Source of the DNA: Ascochyta rabiei
Lineage: Eukaryota > Ascomycota > Dothideomycetes > Pleosporales > Didymellaceae
Assembly (NCBI RefSeq): GCF_004011695.2
Contig: NC_082406.1
Location: forward strand, 1,860,001 to 1,924,000
DNA length: 64,000 nt
Reading direction: 5' to 3'
Translations under genes and position numbers: made by a program
The notes under the pieces: generated by a model
Database searches by the model: none
What the model was told of the DNA's origin: nothing
The model's input: only the letters and a program-made list of their open reading frames with translations
Shown here: piece after piece, positions 1 through 12,173 of the stretch
Layout of the letters: the number at the start of each line of letters is the position of its first letter
How positions within the stretch are numbered: the first letter of the stretch is position 1

Positions 1-1550
1 ATCCTTGTGCGTCTTTCCGGCTCGCAGCCAGTAACAACACACCCCTCCGCGCGCCATCGACTTGGAAACAATGCATCCCCTTGCATCCTTACGATGCTTT
101 TGGCAGCCATCATACCTATCAAGACTTTCGCAGCATTTAGAGTTTAGCAATGGCGCCAAGGACAGGCTGGATGTTTCATCTCTCGAGCGGCCGCAGCTCA
201 CCACGCCAATCTTGGGCTCCGTGCCCATTATCCTGGTTGCTGCGATAGGGAATCTCAACGGTGTCTCAGGTAAAGCGAACAGGCGTTCACGAGCTGGCGA
301 GCCGTATATCTGAAACCCATAAATCCACGACACGACACACCGTCGACAGAATGCCAACATTTTCTTACAGTAACTGCCAAACATCTACCTCCTCCTCCTC
401 CCTCTTCTCTCTGCAACGTGCTCGTGCTATCCAACAAACTTAAACCTCTCCCCTTCCCTTACCCTCCCCAGCGCCCACTTCGCGCAAACAAACTTCCGGC
501 ACCGACTCCGCCAGGACACCAGAATAGCAGCGCGCCCTACGCCCAACCACTCGACTATCAAAACCAGCAACACCCTGCAATTTCCCCTCTCCCCCAACCA
601 GCCAGCCAGCCAAACAAAACGCAACGCACGCAACTCAACGTTGCGAGTGCACAAAAGCGGGTGCGACAGGCGATGCAGTAGCAAACGTGAACAAAAGCAC
701 GAACAGCTGCATACAGAACGGGAAACCCACCACAGCACGGCGCGGCTCCAGCGAGCTCGAGCTGGATACCCAAATTGGCATTTTGGACTGCACTGCACTG
801 TACTGTACTGTTCTGCACTGCACAGTGCTGATCCACTCGCTGCTCGCTGCTCGGTTGCCCGCCCCAGGGAACCCTGCCGTGAACCCTACCCTACCCTACC
901 CTACCCTACCCTACCCTGTCCGGCTGTCCTGTCACACAATTGCAAAGCCCAACCCCCCTCTCTCCTCTCCTCGTCTAGGACCTGCATATAGCTCCGATCT
1001 AAATTCTCCGGGTGGCCAATCACACACGGCAGGCCGCCAATTTCGTGAGTGATGCACCAAACGCCATTCCGCCATGCATGGGAAGGCGAGACACGTCCGT
1101 CCGCGCGCAAAGAGTGAAATCTTGCTCGGTGCTTGGTGCTTGGTGCTTGTCTTGTTGTTGACTTGTGAGATTGCGGAAAGGCGTCACACGGTGAAAGAAA
1201 AGCCCCAATGAAATGTGAAACACTACCGCAGAATGCACGGATCTACCGGTAGTTCGCTGTAGGTTCATGCGCTGCTGCGCACAAATCAGTTGTAGTGTAT
1301 ATACCTAGAATCAACCGCATCTGCAGCGGGATTTACGAGTACACATAAGACGCAGAGTGCGCCCCGGTGGCTGAAAACGAAATCTCAACAGGATCGTATG
1401 CTAAGAGCCCAAAGGATACGCACACGCAGGAGAAGAACAAAGCCAAGCAGGTGTAGGGTTCTATCCGAAATGACAGCACCCATGGTATCTCAAATTTAGG
1501 AACAGGAAAGGTAGGATGTTCGAAAAATGCTAGGGACATGACGTTGAACC
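1..1550. other. Intergenic or leader-like DNA, no supported gene
   Basis: No reading frame here looks conserved or joins into a spliced gene. What can be seen is pyrimidine-rich DNA at about 385-600, with CT and CCT runs of the kind common near fungal transcription starts. There is also a CTGTACTGTACTG-like simple stretch near 790-830, a pentamer array at 884-917, and a triple GTGCTTG-type repeat near 1128-1150. The CT-rich block could be promoter or 5' leader of a gene lying to the left or of an untranslated RNA. This is inference from composition only. Confidence 0.4.
884..917. repeat. CCCTA pentanucleotide microsatellite
   Basis: About seven uninterrupted copies of the pentamer CCCTA, directly followed by CTGTCC. 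It lies in normal-composition DNA, away from any recognised gene. The same unit is the building block of the subterminal arrays of the hAT elements in the A+T-rich half of the window. Confidence 0.85.
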
Positions 1551-1700
1551 ATGTGCACCGTCACGCGTCAAGTGTTTCAAGCTGACCAGGGTGCCACGGT
1601 CCGCAACGGCATACCATGTCGAAATGAACGATCGCTAAACAAGCTGTACCACGTTGGACTGCTTTTCAACCGTCTTCGCGGCATTTGGACTCTTTTGCTT

Positions 1701-3795
1701 CTACTCTAGCACCTCGTGGATATTGAGGCGTCGACGCTTACCGGCTTCTCCAGGAGTATCCGGACGTTTGTCGACACTGGAACTTGATTCTCTCCGCCGC
1801 CCGCGCTCTCGATCGCTATCGATTGTGCTATGGCTGGTCGCAAGGTGGAGTGGTGAGCCCAGAGGAGCTGGCCCCGTTCGAATGGGAGGAAGCTGCAGAC
1901 CCTCGAGTCGGGCTGACCGATTGAGCTCGTGTAGGGGCTCTGATGTTGCCGGCGCTGTCCGTGGTACAGATGCGTAAGGGGTAGCATGTGCTGCTGACTG
2001 TGGAGGATGGTAGGTTGGGAAGTAGCTGGCCTCCGGACCAGCAGTGGGAGAGTAGCCATACGTCGGACTGCTTGCGTAAGAGGTGGGACTGAAGCTTGGC
2101 AACGAGGTGCGGACTGACGAAAAGTTGAAAGAGTAGGGCGAGTTGGGAGCAGAGCTCGCCGATGAAGGCGGTCGAGCTTGTTGTGGGGTGTAATGCCCAG
2201 TCCTTGACGGAACAGGTGTCGGTGCCGACATGGACTGCAACGCATGGATGGGTGCCGGAGGCGCCAGCTGTTGCGTCAAAAGAGGAGGACCAAGAGGCCT
2301 AGACGGGGCGGTACGCACAACCATCGTGACGAAATACAACGACGTCCTGGCGAGTCGAATCTGAGTTTGAAGAGACTGGTATTGTCCATTGGGAAGAAGA
2401 TAGCTCAGGAAGATGGGCCTGTCGGTGAAGCCATGGCTGACATGTTCGACGTCTCGATCTGCCACAGAATCCATCACTGATCGCATCGGGTCGTGCCCAA
2501 TTGGTGTGATAGGTGCCATGTACGTTGGCTCGCGTTCGTCCCGCTCATCACGGAGCTCATTGCGCAACCGCTGCAAGCCTTCGGCGTGTCTCGTTTCAAG
2601 TAGCTCTCCGAGATGTTTTCCCACGACATTGCCTAGGAAGGAGACCAGATCTTGGAACGCTTGGTTTGACTTCTGGATGACTAGGTCCAAGTTCAGGAAA
2701 GCGACAGGCAAAGACTGGTACGCCAAATCCGGTCCCATAGCGTAGGAGGGTGCCGACATCCCACCATAACTGCTGATCTGTTGGGTGCGACCTCCGATAG
2801 ATGATGCGACTACGCTTGGAATACTGTTCTCTCTTTGTGCAACACTTGTATGGGGTGAATCGACGACTCGATGCGGATGTGGATGCGATGCTGGGTGAGG
2901 CGCCTGGTGTGCGAAAGCATCCGTTACCGGTAAGCTCGAACCTAGAGACCGATCAGGCTGTTGTCTTCCCTCGTCCGGTCTAGTGAAGTCTCTATCGTCT
3001 CTTAGTCGTGGTCTTCCTCGTTTTTTATGTAACACGTCCTTGCATGTGTCCTGTTCGTCTCAGAGTCAGTCCCGATATATCTCCATACCCGTACCATTCT
3101 TAGCGCACCCAGTTACGAGATCGACTTACCTGTTTTCCAGATGCGACGCATCTTCCGCACGGCCGTTGCACATCGCAGCTAAGATGCGCCTTTTTGCAGT
3201 TGACGCAAGCGGAGGCTACATGGGCTTTTGTTCGTCTTGCGGGTTTAGAAGGCCTAGCAGGCGGTGGGGCTGTTATTGTCGCAGACTGCGCCTGACCCCC
3301 GGTGTGCTGTGCTCCCAAAATGTATGGGGACGCGCCAGGAGGCGGCGGATAGTTGTAGGCATAACTTCGTGGAGTTGAGGTTGCTCCATAAGAAGTATGC
3401 TCCACTGGACGGCCGTGCTGGTAGTGGTGCGCCTGGTGTTGAGGGTGATGTCCGCCAGAATACAACGACCTCTGCTGTGGGTTGCTTTGGCTCGGTAATG
3501 GCTGGCGAGGGTCGAACAATGCTGAAGAAGGTGGTGGTAGAGGTAGGCCAGCTTCGACTCTGTGTGGTACACTAAACGGTGCAGGGTACTGAAGACGCTC
3601 AGATTCAACAGTACGTGCTGGGCGTTGAGCGGGAGAATGAGGCTCTGACATGGGAGGGGATGGATAGCCTTGCTGTTCAGACCGGCTGGGACTGAACTTG
3701 GAAAAGAGCCTTGCCAGACCGAATTCTGGCTCTGTAGGTCGCCCAAACGGCGTTGAGGGATGTGAGTTCGGACGCGGTAATGACAGACTCTGCAT
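1701..3795 (-). CDS. Zn2Cys6 transcription factor with PAS-like segment
   Basis: A fungal binuclear zinc-cluster DNA-binding protein, probably a nuclear transcription regulator. Two exons are read on the minus strand: 3795..3130 and 3050..1701. The intron (3129..3051, 79 bases, phase 0) starts GTAAGT and ends AACAG. The joined protein has 671 residues. The zinc cluster lies at about residues 198-225 and is split by the intron: five cysteines in exon 1 (CVNC, then LSC, then RPCGRC) and the sixth in exon 2 (DTCKD). A basic stretch, HKKRGRPRLRDD, follows. Residues about 330-450 look like a PAS fold (LPVAFLNLDLVIQKSNQAF and following), which some fungal zinc-cluster regulators carry. The N-terminal 190 residues and the C-terminal 220 are rich in Pro, Ser, Tyr and Gln, as in activation regions. 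The start at 3795 is the first ATG of the open frame; a longer upstream start is not excluded. Targets are unknown, so I give no symbol. Confidence 0.88.
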
Positions 3796-6700
3796 TGCTT
3801 GACCTCTGCAATGCTCAACCGCCGCACCAACAGCGAAAGCACGGTTATTCAGACAAACAGCTCAGGATCCAAACAGATGCGTTGCCAATCAAACCGCACT
3901 CGTGTCTCCGTCTGTGACGCAAGATTAGGATGTGGTGGACAGAGGCTGATAGATGGAGGAATCTGCACGATGACACATGTAAGCCCACAAACAAGCAAAG
4001 AAAGAGCTGAACAACGTCGAACAGGCAGTTCGGCCAGCCCTGTTGGCAAGAGTAACCACCCAAACTTCGCTCCGAATTTACTTCAGCGATCATCTTTCTC
4101 TGGAGTTTCGCAAGCACGCCTGTCTGTACCAAGCCGATATGCAGGGGGCAGGAGGGTGGGGGAGGGACAGGGTTCGTCAAATACCTTTTTGATATTGCCC
4201 TCCAGCTACCCAAGATACACTACTCAACACCTTCAACGAGCCCTCGGAAACGAGTGCGAAAGATTGGAGCAACGTTGAGGGTGTCAAAACCGGTCAGGCT
4301 CAAGACGATGGGGCGAATCCGGGTGGGACGTAAGGCGTTGGGGTTGAGGACAAGGGAGCCAATGAGCAATAGACGGCGCGAAAAGGCAGAGCAGGTTCTG
4401 CCCAGTCGGCGGAGAGGGTCTTGTAATAACCAAAGTCGGTTATGGAGATTCTGTTCGCTGCTGGCTGTGGAATCCCTGCTAAGACTTGCAGATGACGGAC
4501 CACGGCCGTGAGACGGGGCCACGATGTGTTCAGGGCAACGGGAGCAGGGAAGGGTGCCTGTCGGGGACAACGACATGCTGGCCTCGTTCGGCTGATGGTT
4601 CTTCGACCAAAAGGTCTGCCGCTCTCCAGGAGGGTCGATGCAGCCGCGGAAGTATGCACAGCAGCCGTGGCGCGGAGAATGCATTGATACGGCGGGCTGT
4701 CGCTGAACTGGGGGCCCTGTCACTTGTGCTGGCCCCTGCTATCCGAACCGTCTTCGGCCAGGGCTAGCTGACGATACCCTAGCGCGCTCACTATTGCACC
4801 CATTGTTTTGCAGCCGCCCGAGCAAACCTTGGGAACAAGACAAAGCATAAGCTGGCGTCCTTAATCCACATCACGGTTGGCGCTTGCATGCGGCGCGGCA
4901 GGGTGCATTGTTGCTGAGGAAGGCAAGGCGACCGGCCAGAGTGAGCGACATGTCGAGTCCTCGAGGGAGAAGTTCCATCAATGGGCGCACTACTTGGCCA
5001 GCAGAGCTGACGCAGCACCCATAACCCGCAGGTGACGGCGAGTGTGGCTATCCAGGCCAGTCCCGCGATGCTGGTTCACGCTTGCGTCTGTCACTTGGCC
5101 ATTTGGGCCTTGCAGGCCAACCACCGTCACCGGCACTTCGCAGCGCTTTCTGCATGGACCTTCTACCGCACGCTGAACCTGCTGGCCCTCCCTCGCAGCT
5201 ACCGAAACCTTGTCGACAGACCCTTGCTGTCGCGCATCAGCATCACCAAGCGACAAGCCTCCCGATAGCAAGCAGGGCTCGGGTACACTCCAAGTCCTAT
5301 GACGAGGACTGAGAACAGACCCCAGCCGTGATCGACGCGGCGGCCTTGCGGTTATGGCTTGACGACTTGCGGCGCTATTTAAACATGATCGTCTGCGGAG
5401 GGCTCTTTTTGTTTTGGCCCGTATGCACACGCAACCGCGTTCGGTGGCCTGGACGTGAGGCGTATATAGGGTTGCAAGGCGACAGTCAGACGCATAGACG
5501 CCAGAAGCATGCACAGGCTGTAGTCACACAGCGTGTATTGCCGTGTTGGAAGCGAGCCGCGAAGTCTGACGCCAAGCTGAGCTACAGCGGACTGATACTT
5601 CCAGAGCACATGCAAGTGATGGATCTGGCAGACGCTGGTCCCGAGCACGGCTGGTGGATATAGACGCCGTTAGCTCTGACCGCTTGCACTCGTCGCCGAC
5701 TCATTCGCTGCCCTACGCGGCAGGTCCATCGAGCAGAAGCAGCACTGGTGACATGCCTTCGCGGTGCAGTAATGGATCCCAAAACCCACGTTCGCTCTCG
5801 CCGAGGCTCGAGGACTACTTGCAGGAGTGTCAAACAACGGACTGGCCGCAGCAGAGGCGATGGTGCATTGGGTGTAAGGGCTGCAAAAGAAAACCCCACT
5901 GATGAGCAGCGCTGTCTTCCAATCGCCAACACGAAGCGCTAGCGGTGGCGTCCAGTCTCCAGGCAGGCGTGTAGTCATATTGTTGTCGCGAAACCGCCAG
6001 AGGTATATTGGCTGGCTGCTATAGGACCGGGATGCGCCGTTTTGGGATGGCAGAGAAAAAACTCCGGTTGACATCGATCTGAAATCGCCGTCCGTCGAGG
6101 ATCGCCGCAAAGTGTCCGAGAGGGTCATGGCACTGTGCATATGCCTGTTGCGGGGCCGAATCTGAGTTTGCAGTGACATGCATGGGCTGGGGTACCACGC
6201 AGGAGACATAGTGCTCTGCTGTCTAATTGAACTCAATCGTAGTGGTGCTGCGCGTGACGTTGAAATGCATGGTTGTCAATAATTGCGAGGCAGTCGTTGC
6301 CCAATCGCCAGTGCAGCTGCCCGCCAAGGCGCAGTCGTATGCTTCGACATTCAGGCAGGCAGGCACGACCACAACAGTCAGACAGGCGCAATGTCAACAC
6401 TAGCACGAGCAGACTTCAAAAGCCAAACGCCTGAAGCCCTGGACGCCTGAAGCCTCCAGGCCACTCTCACCGTTCAGGCGGACGGGGCATGATGGTAGGC
6501 CCAACTCGGCATAGCGGGCCGTGGACGAATCTATGCCCCAGCCGTGGCGGAGCTGTACGGGCGACAGTGTAGCTGGTGACGCTTTCACTGTCGTGAACCG
6601 GTCAGCCATGTTTGTCGACAACCCACTGCACATGCACTGGTACCTATCGGCCCTGCATCCTTCTCCAGCCAAAGAGGCAGACGCTGCACACCGCATTGGG

Positions 6701-9126
6701 CGGGTCCAGCACGCTTTGCGGCAACAAGTGGGATGCAAGATGTGAGACGCAGGGAACAAGGTAACAAGGTAACAAGGTGCACCTGCATGACCGTTCCGTC
6801 CTCCACCATGTCCAACCAGCCAGCGGAAATTAGACCGTCCAATCCTGCTTCAGCCGTGTCACCATGCTCATGCCAGCCCGGCGGAAAACATCAGATCCCT
6901 CGCTTGCCTTGCGGGACCCAGAAATACCGTCGGACTTGTTGTCGTTAACAGAAGGTCCAACATGACCTTCATCTCTCAGTACGAAGCATGCCCCGAGGCC
7001 ACGGCCCACGGCTGACAAAATCTGCCCAACGGCCTGCGGGGAATGGCAAGCTGCTGCCCTTCCCGTGGCGGACGCTGCCGCTGTGTCACTCAGGGCTTTG
7101 CTCCGCGCCATCAGGATTGCATCGAGCCCATGCTACCGCCAGTGCCTTTGCGGGCGTGTAGACGAGCGTACACGGCCAGCAGCTCGAGACTCAAGTCGAT
7201 GTCCTCGAGACCAGCCAGGATGCGTGCTGCGACCAGGGCACACGCGGATTGGACCGCGGGATCTACGAACCGGTGCCTGGGCTTCTGGACAAGTTGTTTG
7301 TGCCAAAAGTAGCGAGGGCCAGGGGTGTTGCTATTCGACAAGTCCTTGCACCTTGCTCGATTTGCGACTGGGTACGGGCCGAGTAGGCGGCTTCGTAGCA
7401 TCGCTGGCACATGCCGACTGCCGTTCGCGTACTTGGTGCTGTACGGTAAACGACGTCTGCCCCTCGCCGTCTTCATGCACAACCAGCCCACATACAGCGC
7501 CTCTCATGAAGCTTCATCCCTGCATGCCTTGATGCCCACCACCATCCATGTCATGTGTATGTATGCACCGCTACAAGCCCGGGCCGTCCGCGGAGCGAGA
7601 AATTCCCGTCTGTAAGGCGTCGACATGCCGCTGCTGTTCTGCTCAACCTTGTATCAAGTATGAGCCGCAGCGTACAGCCTTTAGCGACACCACCACGCCA
7701 CAAGTGGGAACGAGTCCGCAGACGCATCGCGCTCCTTGCTTGTTCGGAAGCGGGCGATTCTCATTTGAAAGCTACAGCAGACTTTGGCGAAGAGATTGCG
7801 TCCTACTTGGGCGGCACGATGATATCAGAAAGCCGTTGGGAGGACGCTGGGAGATTGCATTTGTGGCACAGCAAATATTGCCAAAACCGTCCGGCGACTG
7901 GGGTACCGAAGTTTGCAATATTTGTACGACCAGTTGGCCGTAGTCGCCCTCGTGCCTCTGTCACACGGAAGCATGCTGTTGTCGAGCATGTCGTGGCGGC
8001 TTCTAGAAGGCCGCATAAGCCGCGCCACTTCACACATGGATTCATTGAAGCTCTTAGCAACCTCAGGGCTCTGAGGTGGGTTTTCTCGACTCAGGTAGCG
8101 CAGGCATCTTGTCCCGGCTTGGAAAATCTCCTGCGCGGATGACATGCGTGCTGGCCATGCATGTGCGCCTAAAGAGGGCCCGCGATGCCTGCTTGTCTGA
8201 GTCGGGCGTCGTCGTGGGCGCGGTCGCCTGTCAAGGTGTCACCTCCACCTCGTGTCGACCACGCCGCCGAATGAACTCTATCTCGCGTGTCGCAAACGCT
8301 AGGACACTCGCCTACAGCTGGTCAAGCTCAATTCTAATAAGCAGTCCCGGTCGACAGCCACGCCGAACCCAAAAGCTTGGGCAATACTTTGAAGAAATCA
8401 TGTCGTGTCCTGAGTTTCGGTACCGCCAATTGGCTTGCAGGAGCGTCGTGTGCAGAGCCACTATTGGCCTCATTTGCGCTGTTCGCGTACGGCATGAGCA
8501 AGCCATCCCCACTACCGCACACCTGTGGCACAGCAAACCCGGCCATTCTATGACTGCTGTATATGGCATCTTCCGCGAAAAATTGCGCAGATCAAGTGGA
8601 TTGGCAATGTCTGAACAGTGGGCGCAGACGCTGTTGAAGGGGGCCTTCAGGCCAATCCAGGCCGCCTTGCAGGATCCAACAGTCCCACGACTATATATCC
8701 GAGGCACCTAGACACGCAAACAATGCATGTGGCACAGAACAAGCAACATTGAAATCCTGTAGGATCAAGACGGTGCTGCTTTCTGCGCCTCTAACCGATG
8801 AGGCGGGGGCCTTAAAAAAATCAATGGTGGTCTGACATGGCAACACATTTGGCAGTAGAAGAGGCAATTGCAAATCATGTGCCTTGCCATCTTGGTCCTC
8901 ACGTACTCGCCTTGAGATGTGCTGGCGCAAAAGGTAAAAGCCACGGTGCTTACGCCTCACTGCCCCAGCGCGAGAGCCATGCTTTACCGGGCTCAATCAC
9001 GCCACAACGTTGGCTAGCGTACGAGTCCAGCATGTAGGATACGGGAAGTAACCTTCCGTCGACCAGATAAACTCTGTATTGATGCATTCTGCTAGATGGC
9101 AAGCCGGGTATTGAACAATAATGAAC
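3796..9126. other. Long gene-free interval of normal composition
   Basis: This 5.3-kb stretch lies upstream of the zinc-cluster gene and downstream of Dbp10. It keeps balanced base composition, so it is not RIP-mutated. The longest frames (for example 6236..5670 minus, 188 codons; 7555..8142 plus, 195 codons) overlap one another on both strands, have arbitrary composition, and match no family I know. Small repeats are visible: AACAAGGT three times at about 6757-6778, and the string GTGGCACAGCAAA at about 7863 and 8525, with a shorter match near 8727. It may hold the long 5' leader and promoter of the transcription factor, non-coding RNAs, or a lineage-specific gene I cannot recognise. Confidence 0.4.
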
Positions 9127-11911
9127 TCAAAACTTTCGCTTCTTCGCCGGCCTGGCGTTCTTCTTTTGACGCTGCTCTTGGACTTTGCGCTGCTTTTGCA
9201 CGGCGTTGACGTCCTTGAGTTCGCTCTTGCCTGTGCCGTCCTTGAACTTGCCAACACGCTTCTCCTTGGCTTCTTGCACCCTCTTCTTCTGCACTTCGTA
9301 GTCGTCACGGTACCTGTCCGCCTCCTTGGGCGCTTTCTCCGCCTTGTGCTTGTAGTGTTGCGTCTTTCCGGGCGCACGGCCTGGAGCTTCCAGTTCACCT
9401 ACACGCGGCATGCGACCCATCTTGTTCGCTTTGCGCCAATCGTCGAAGCGTCCACTGCGGAAACTGGCAGCAATCTTCTGTCCGCTCTCACCGCGAATCA
9501 TCTTGGCGCCCTTTGATCCGTCTTCGTCGTTGGCGCGAGCAACGTATTTCTTGGACTTCTTGTCCCATCTCATACGCGCTTTGCTCGCATCTGCGAAGCC
9601 CTGGATTTCGTCGTTGACGAGCGACATTTCTGCTGATCTTGCAGCTGACACAAAGTTGTTGCCAGCATCTCCGCCACTGACACCGTATGCTTTTTCTTCT
9701 GCGTAGTTCTCCTTTGGCAGGTACGACATGAAAAATTCCCCTTCTCGGAAGTCGTCGTTCGCAGGTTTCTTCGAAGTAGGCATCGATACGGACACCTCGA
9801 GCTCATCAGAATCAGAGTCGTACGCACCGTTGTCAGCCGGCTCGTCGTCATCATCATCTTCTGGGTCGACTTCCATCTTCTCGGACTCGCCGGCAGTTGC
9901 AAGACCAGCCACAGGCGCGTTATTAGCAATTGCATTAGCTCTCTGCTTCTGCTGCTGCCTTTCAACCTGCACTCTTCTCCTGCGCATGATCTCAGCGGTT
10001 TCGCTCTGCGTTCCACGTCTTCCAATCTCGAAGACGGTTTCCGCAGGCCTGAAACCCTGGATCCTCTGCAACATCTTCTCTTTCTCCTGCAGTGCATCAT
10101 GGACCTCGTCCTTGAACAAAACGTGTGTGTCCGCAAAATGGGGATTTGCAAGCAATTCCTTGGTTCGGTGAACGCTCGGTGCGCTAGCTTGATTGCGTGT
10201 CCTCTGGTACTGTCGCTCACCCTTATCCGCTACACTCTGTAGCAACGCCAAGTCTTCATCGTCGGACAGCTGCTTGTTTACAACCTCAACAGAGCCCTCC
10301 AACTGATAAGGGGCTAGACTTCCAACGACAAAGTCTTCGGCGAAGTTGGCGTCCTCGGTGGATCTTCCGACCAGTAATCGTTGACCGAGGAACAGCTGAA
10401 GATCCAACAAATAAGGGAGATCGACATGTCTTATGAGACTGTACGCCCAGCCCTTCCGTCCGGCACGAGCAGTTCGTCCGACTCTGTGCACGCAGATCTT
10501 CGGTTGCGAGGGAAAGTCGTAGTTAATGACGTGATTGATGTGAGGCATATCCACACCACGGGCTGCAACATCGGTGACCACAAGAATACGAGTAAGACCG
10601 GAGCGAAACTCTTCGACGTGCGCCTTTCGTGCGGTCTGGTCCAGGTTACCGTATACTACGAATTGGGATTAGCCAAGGCTCAAGATCTGTCGGTAGGTGA
10701 ATCAAACTTACAATACGACACTGGGTAGCCAAGAGACTTCAGAAGCTCAGAGAGATACTCGACCCGATGCTTTGTGGCGGCGAAGATGATTGTAGACTCG
10801 GCCACGGCGACGTCTTTCGCGGTGAACTGTTTGCGTTTGCGCTTCGCACCAACACTCAGGCTGCCCTCCTGCTTGCGCGCCTTCGACGCCTCGGTTTCGC
10901 CCGCTGGGACTTTGATAACCTGCTCCAATAGGTACAGCAGTGCTCCATCTCGATCTCCAGATTTGATCGTAAAGTATGCGCTTTTGAGGTCTGGTGAGAT
11001 CTTGCTCTCAGCATCAAGTCGAATGAGCTTAGGTTCTTGCAGACCTGCTCGTGCGAATTCCACAAGCGACTTAGGGAGAGTGGCACTGAACAACAGTGTC
11101 TGTCTTGATGTTGGTAGTGCGTGAAGGATCTCGGCCAACTGTGAGGCAAAACCCATCTCGAACAAGCGGTCGGCTTCGTCAAAGCAAATGTATCGAACGG
11201 AGGATAGGTCCAGGCCCATCTCGACTTTGAGATGAAGGAAACGACCAGGTGTGGCAATGATGATATCCGGGTTCGTGGTCATAGAACTGAACTCTGCAGC
11301 GAGGGTTAGCATAAGCTTGACACATGTTCTCCATGCAACATACGTTCTTCCAGACTGTCACCGCCAACGAGTAAGATAGTCCTGAGATCTGTGCCACGGC
11401 CCAGCTCCTTGACGACCTTCAGAGTCTGCAGTGCAAGCTCACGAGAAGGCGACATGATGATTCCACGTGCGCCGACTTTCGCGGAATGCGTTTTGAGCTT
11501 CTCAATCATAGGAATGACGAATGCAGCCGTCTTTCCCGAACCTGTTCTTGCCATGCCCACGACGTCGTCGCCCTGGAGGAGGAGTGGGATCGCCTTGCGC
11601 TGGATCGGAGTCGCCATCTTGAAACCCTTCTGCGCAATCGCTTTCAAAAGCAGCGCATTCAAGCCCATGGCCTGGAAACCGCCGCCCTTCTTGCCCGTGC
11701 CCTTCACATTTGCAGCCTTGCGATTCGAGGCAGCCTGCTTGGCCGCGATGAACGCCTCATCGTCGGAGCCTCCATCACTGCCAACTTCCAGGTCAAATCC
11801 AAGATTTGCGCCCGAGTTGTTTCCTTGCTCTTCTGTGTCGGAACCGGCGAGGTTGTCGAAGATGTCGAAATCGTTTTCAGAGAGCGCCGGCGAGGCTGCA
11901 CGAGGAGCCAT
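9127..11911 (-). CDS. DBP10: ATP-dependent DEAD-box RNA helicase Dbp10 (ribosome biogenesis)
   Basis: A nucleolar helicase needed for 60S ribosomal subunit assembly (role known from the family). Three exons on the minus strand are 11911..11344, 11293..10712 and 10655..9127. The introns are 11343..11294 (50 bases, GTATGT...GCTAAC...CAG) and 10711..10656 (56 bases, GTAAGT...TAG). The product has 892 residues, close to the usual length. Visible motifs are: acidic N-terminus with SDTEE and [10 protein letters not shown] motif around 79-107 (GGGFQAMGL to TPIQRKAIP); ARTGSGKT at 121-128; [13 protein letters not shown] at 204-208; DEAD at 228-231; SAT at 259-261; [10 protein letters not shown] near 410; and [11 protein letters not shown] at 440-450. 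The Dbp10 C-terminal domain follows at about 690-760, then a Lys/Arg-rich tail ending [11 protein letters not shown]. The sequence linking motif VI to the DBP10CT domain and the RFDDWRK string separate it from other DEAD-box members. The start was chosen at MAPRAAS because the frame upstream lacks conservation-like content. Its promoter is shared with RPA2. Confidence 0.95.
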
Positions 11912-12173
11912 GGTTGGTCCGTCGTGAGTGTGTTTTGAGCGCGGCGTGCGATGTTTGACTGCGGCGACGACTGGCCGGGTTCTCAAGAAAACCTATGGTG
12001 GCCGTGCACTGGATGAGAAATAAAGTGGGCTTCTCTTGGCGGACACTAATCGATAGTCGAGCAGGTGGGGTCGCGGTCGCAAAGTGGCAGGCGCGGTAGC
12101 GCGTACTGGACGCGTCGCCCTTTCTGCTTTGCCCTCGCATCTGCCTGCACCCCATACCCGCCACCTGGCGATT
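11912..12173. promoter_or_regulatory. Shared divergent promoter of DBP10 and RPA2
   Basis: These 262 bases separate the start codons of Dbp10 (minus) and RPA2 (plus), so both promoters must lie here or overlap. The two genes belong to growth-linked processes (ribosome assembly and DNA replication), so shared cell-cycle or growth control is plausible but is inference. GC-rich segments and an ATCGAT near 12049 are visible; I see no clear TATA box. Confidence 0.7.

Noticed and set aside
5670..6236. 188-codon minus-strand frame in the gene-free gap
   Set aside because: Overlapped by comparable frames on both strands, no recognisable domain, no convincing splice partners.
9121..9516. Open frames on the strand opposite to Dbp10 (also 9728..10171, 11391..11927)
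   Set aside because: Mirror frames of a well supported conserved gene; hydrophobic content reflects the Lys/Glu-rich coding strand.
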